Assembly: GCF_947501785.1 (NCBI RefSeq)
Contig: NZ_CANMXB010000001.1
Span: 3,476,501 to 3,540,500, forward strand
Length of the DNA stretch: 64,000 bases
Reading direction: 5' to 3'
DNA from: an uncultured Litoreibacter sp.
GTDB lineage: Bacteria > Pseudomonadota > Alphaproteobacteria > Rhodobacterales > Rhodobacteraceae
Shown piece by piece: positions 63,798 through 64,000 of the stretch. A program made the translations under genes and the position numbers. Position 1 is the first letter of the stretch. Each line of letters begins with the position of its first letter. The notes below the pieces were generated by a model. The model saw nothing but the letters and a program-made list of their open reading frames with translations. It had not been told where the DNA came from and did not search any database.

Positions 63798-63971
63798 ATG
63801 CCCAAATCTTCCAAGAAAACCCGCTCTGGCGGGACCAAAAAAGCTGTCCAACACTCCGCGAAACCGGGCTTTGACGCCGCGCAGTTGAAGGTCGGGAAAG
63901 GCGGCGGCAAGTCGCAACAGGCCTATGGCGGCAAACCTCCACGATTCCCCGGACGCACCGGCGGGCGTTGA
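63798..63971 (+). CDS. 57-residue basic protein of unknown function
   Basis: The sequence is lysine- and glycine-rich: it starts MPKSSKKTRSGGTKKAVQ and ends PPRFPGRTGGR. It has no predicted fold, signal or metal motif and is probably disordered, and could bind nucleic acid. GAAAGGG lies about ten bases upstream of the ATG at 63798. It may be expressed from the 63572 promoter by read-through. Codon use is normal for the window. Confidence 0.6.
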   Translation: MPKSSKKTRSGGTKKAVQHSAKPGFDAAQLKVGKGGGKSQQAYGGKPPRFPGRTGGR

Positions 63972-64000
63972 GCCTGCGGGCCCCGCCACGCGTGACATGC

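Overview
The window reads as chromosomal DNA of a Roseobacter-group alphaproteobacterium (Rhodobacterales). Evidence: high GC with GC-rich third codon positions, an atpHAGDC operon with a separate H-type lectin gene after it, XerC paired with a DUF484 protein, an ALDH16-type double aldehyde dehydrogenase beside deoC, a Pcs-type phosphatidylcholine synthase, and families common in this order (DUF1523, DUF2125, DUF808, YcgN, TIGR01459). No insertion sequence, prophage, CRISPR array, rRNA or tRNA gene was found. Gene density is high, with many 1-8 base start/stop overlaps.

Layout. 1-9.5 kb: DUF1523 end, deoC-ALDH16, rpe, a secreted serine hydrolase, an ABC-2 exporter pair, a membrane protein and a secreted esterase. 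9.6-14.1 kb: a 1208-residue CheB-CheR-PAS protein diverging from an unknown 229-residue protein. 14.2-20 kb: a putative one-carbon cluster (FAD/GcvT oxidoreductase diverging from a non-pyrrolysine MttB-family protein), a double SnoaL/NTF2-like protein and truA. 20-29.5 kb: YcjX/YcjF pair, FAD monooxygenase, ileS, thioesterase, ogt, EamA transporter and pcs. 29.9-35 kb: cytochrome P460-like protein, xerC-DUF484, small secreted protein, DUF808, a Tat-type thioredoxin-like protein and an FSA/transaldolase. 35-42 kb: priA, hisC-tyrA, extensin-like protein, DUF2125, ChaC. 42-49.7 kb: a MotA/ExbB-like plus MotB/OmpA-like pair with a very long coiled coil, converging on an M23 peptidase and clpA, then a methyltransferase. 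49.9-55.2 kb: ATP synthase F1 operon and H-type lectin protein. 55.3-64 kb: prs, DsbA-like isomerase, alpha/beta hydrolase, threonine aldolase, ycgN-ribF, MaoC dehydratase, TIGR01459 HAD protein, thioredoxin-like protein, ppaC, then a small transcription unit with two pentapeptide ORFs and a 57-residue basic protein.

Most genes are housekeeping. The more unusual signals are: (i) a promoter / pentapeptide ORF / pentapeptide ORF / terminator unit at 63.57-63.74 kb; (ii) arrays of perfect short hairpins, nearly all with three-base loops and about 25 bp between centres, at gene ends, with an AT-rich element repeated exactly at two sites and with one mismatch at a third; (iii) the coiled-coil MotAB-like pair; (iv) the MttB-like/GcvT-FAD pair; (v) a CheB-CheR-PAS protein lacking a kinase domain, whose divergent region carries a near-consensus CtrA site.
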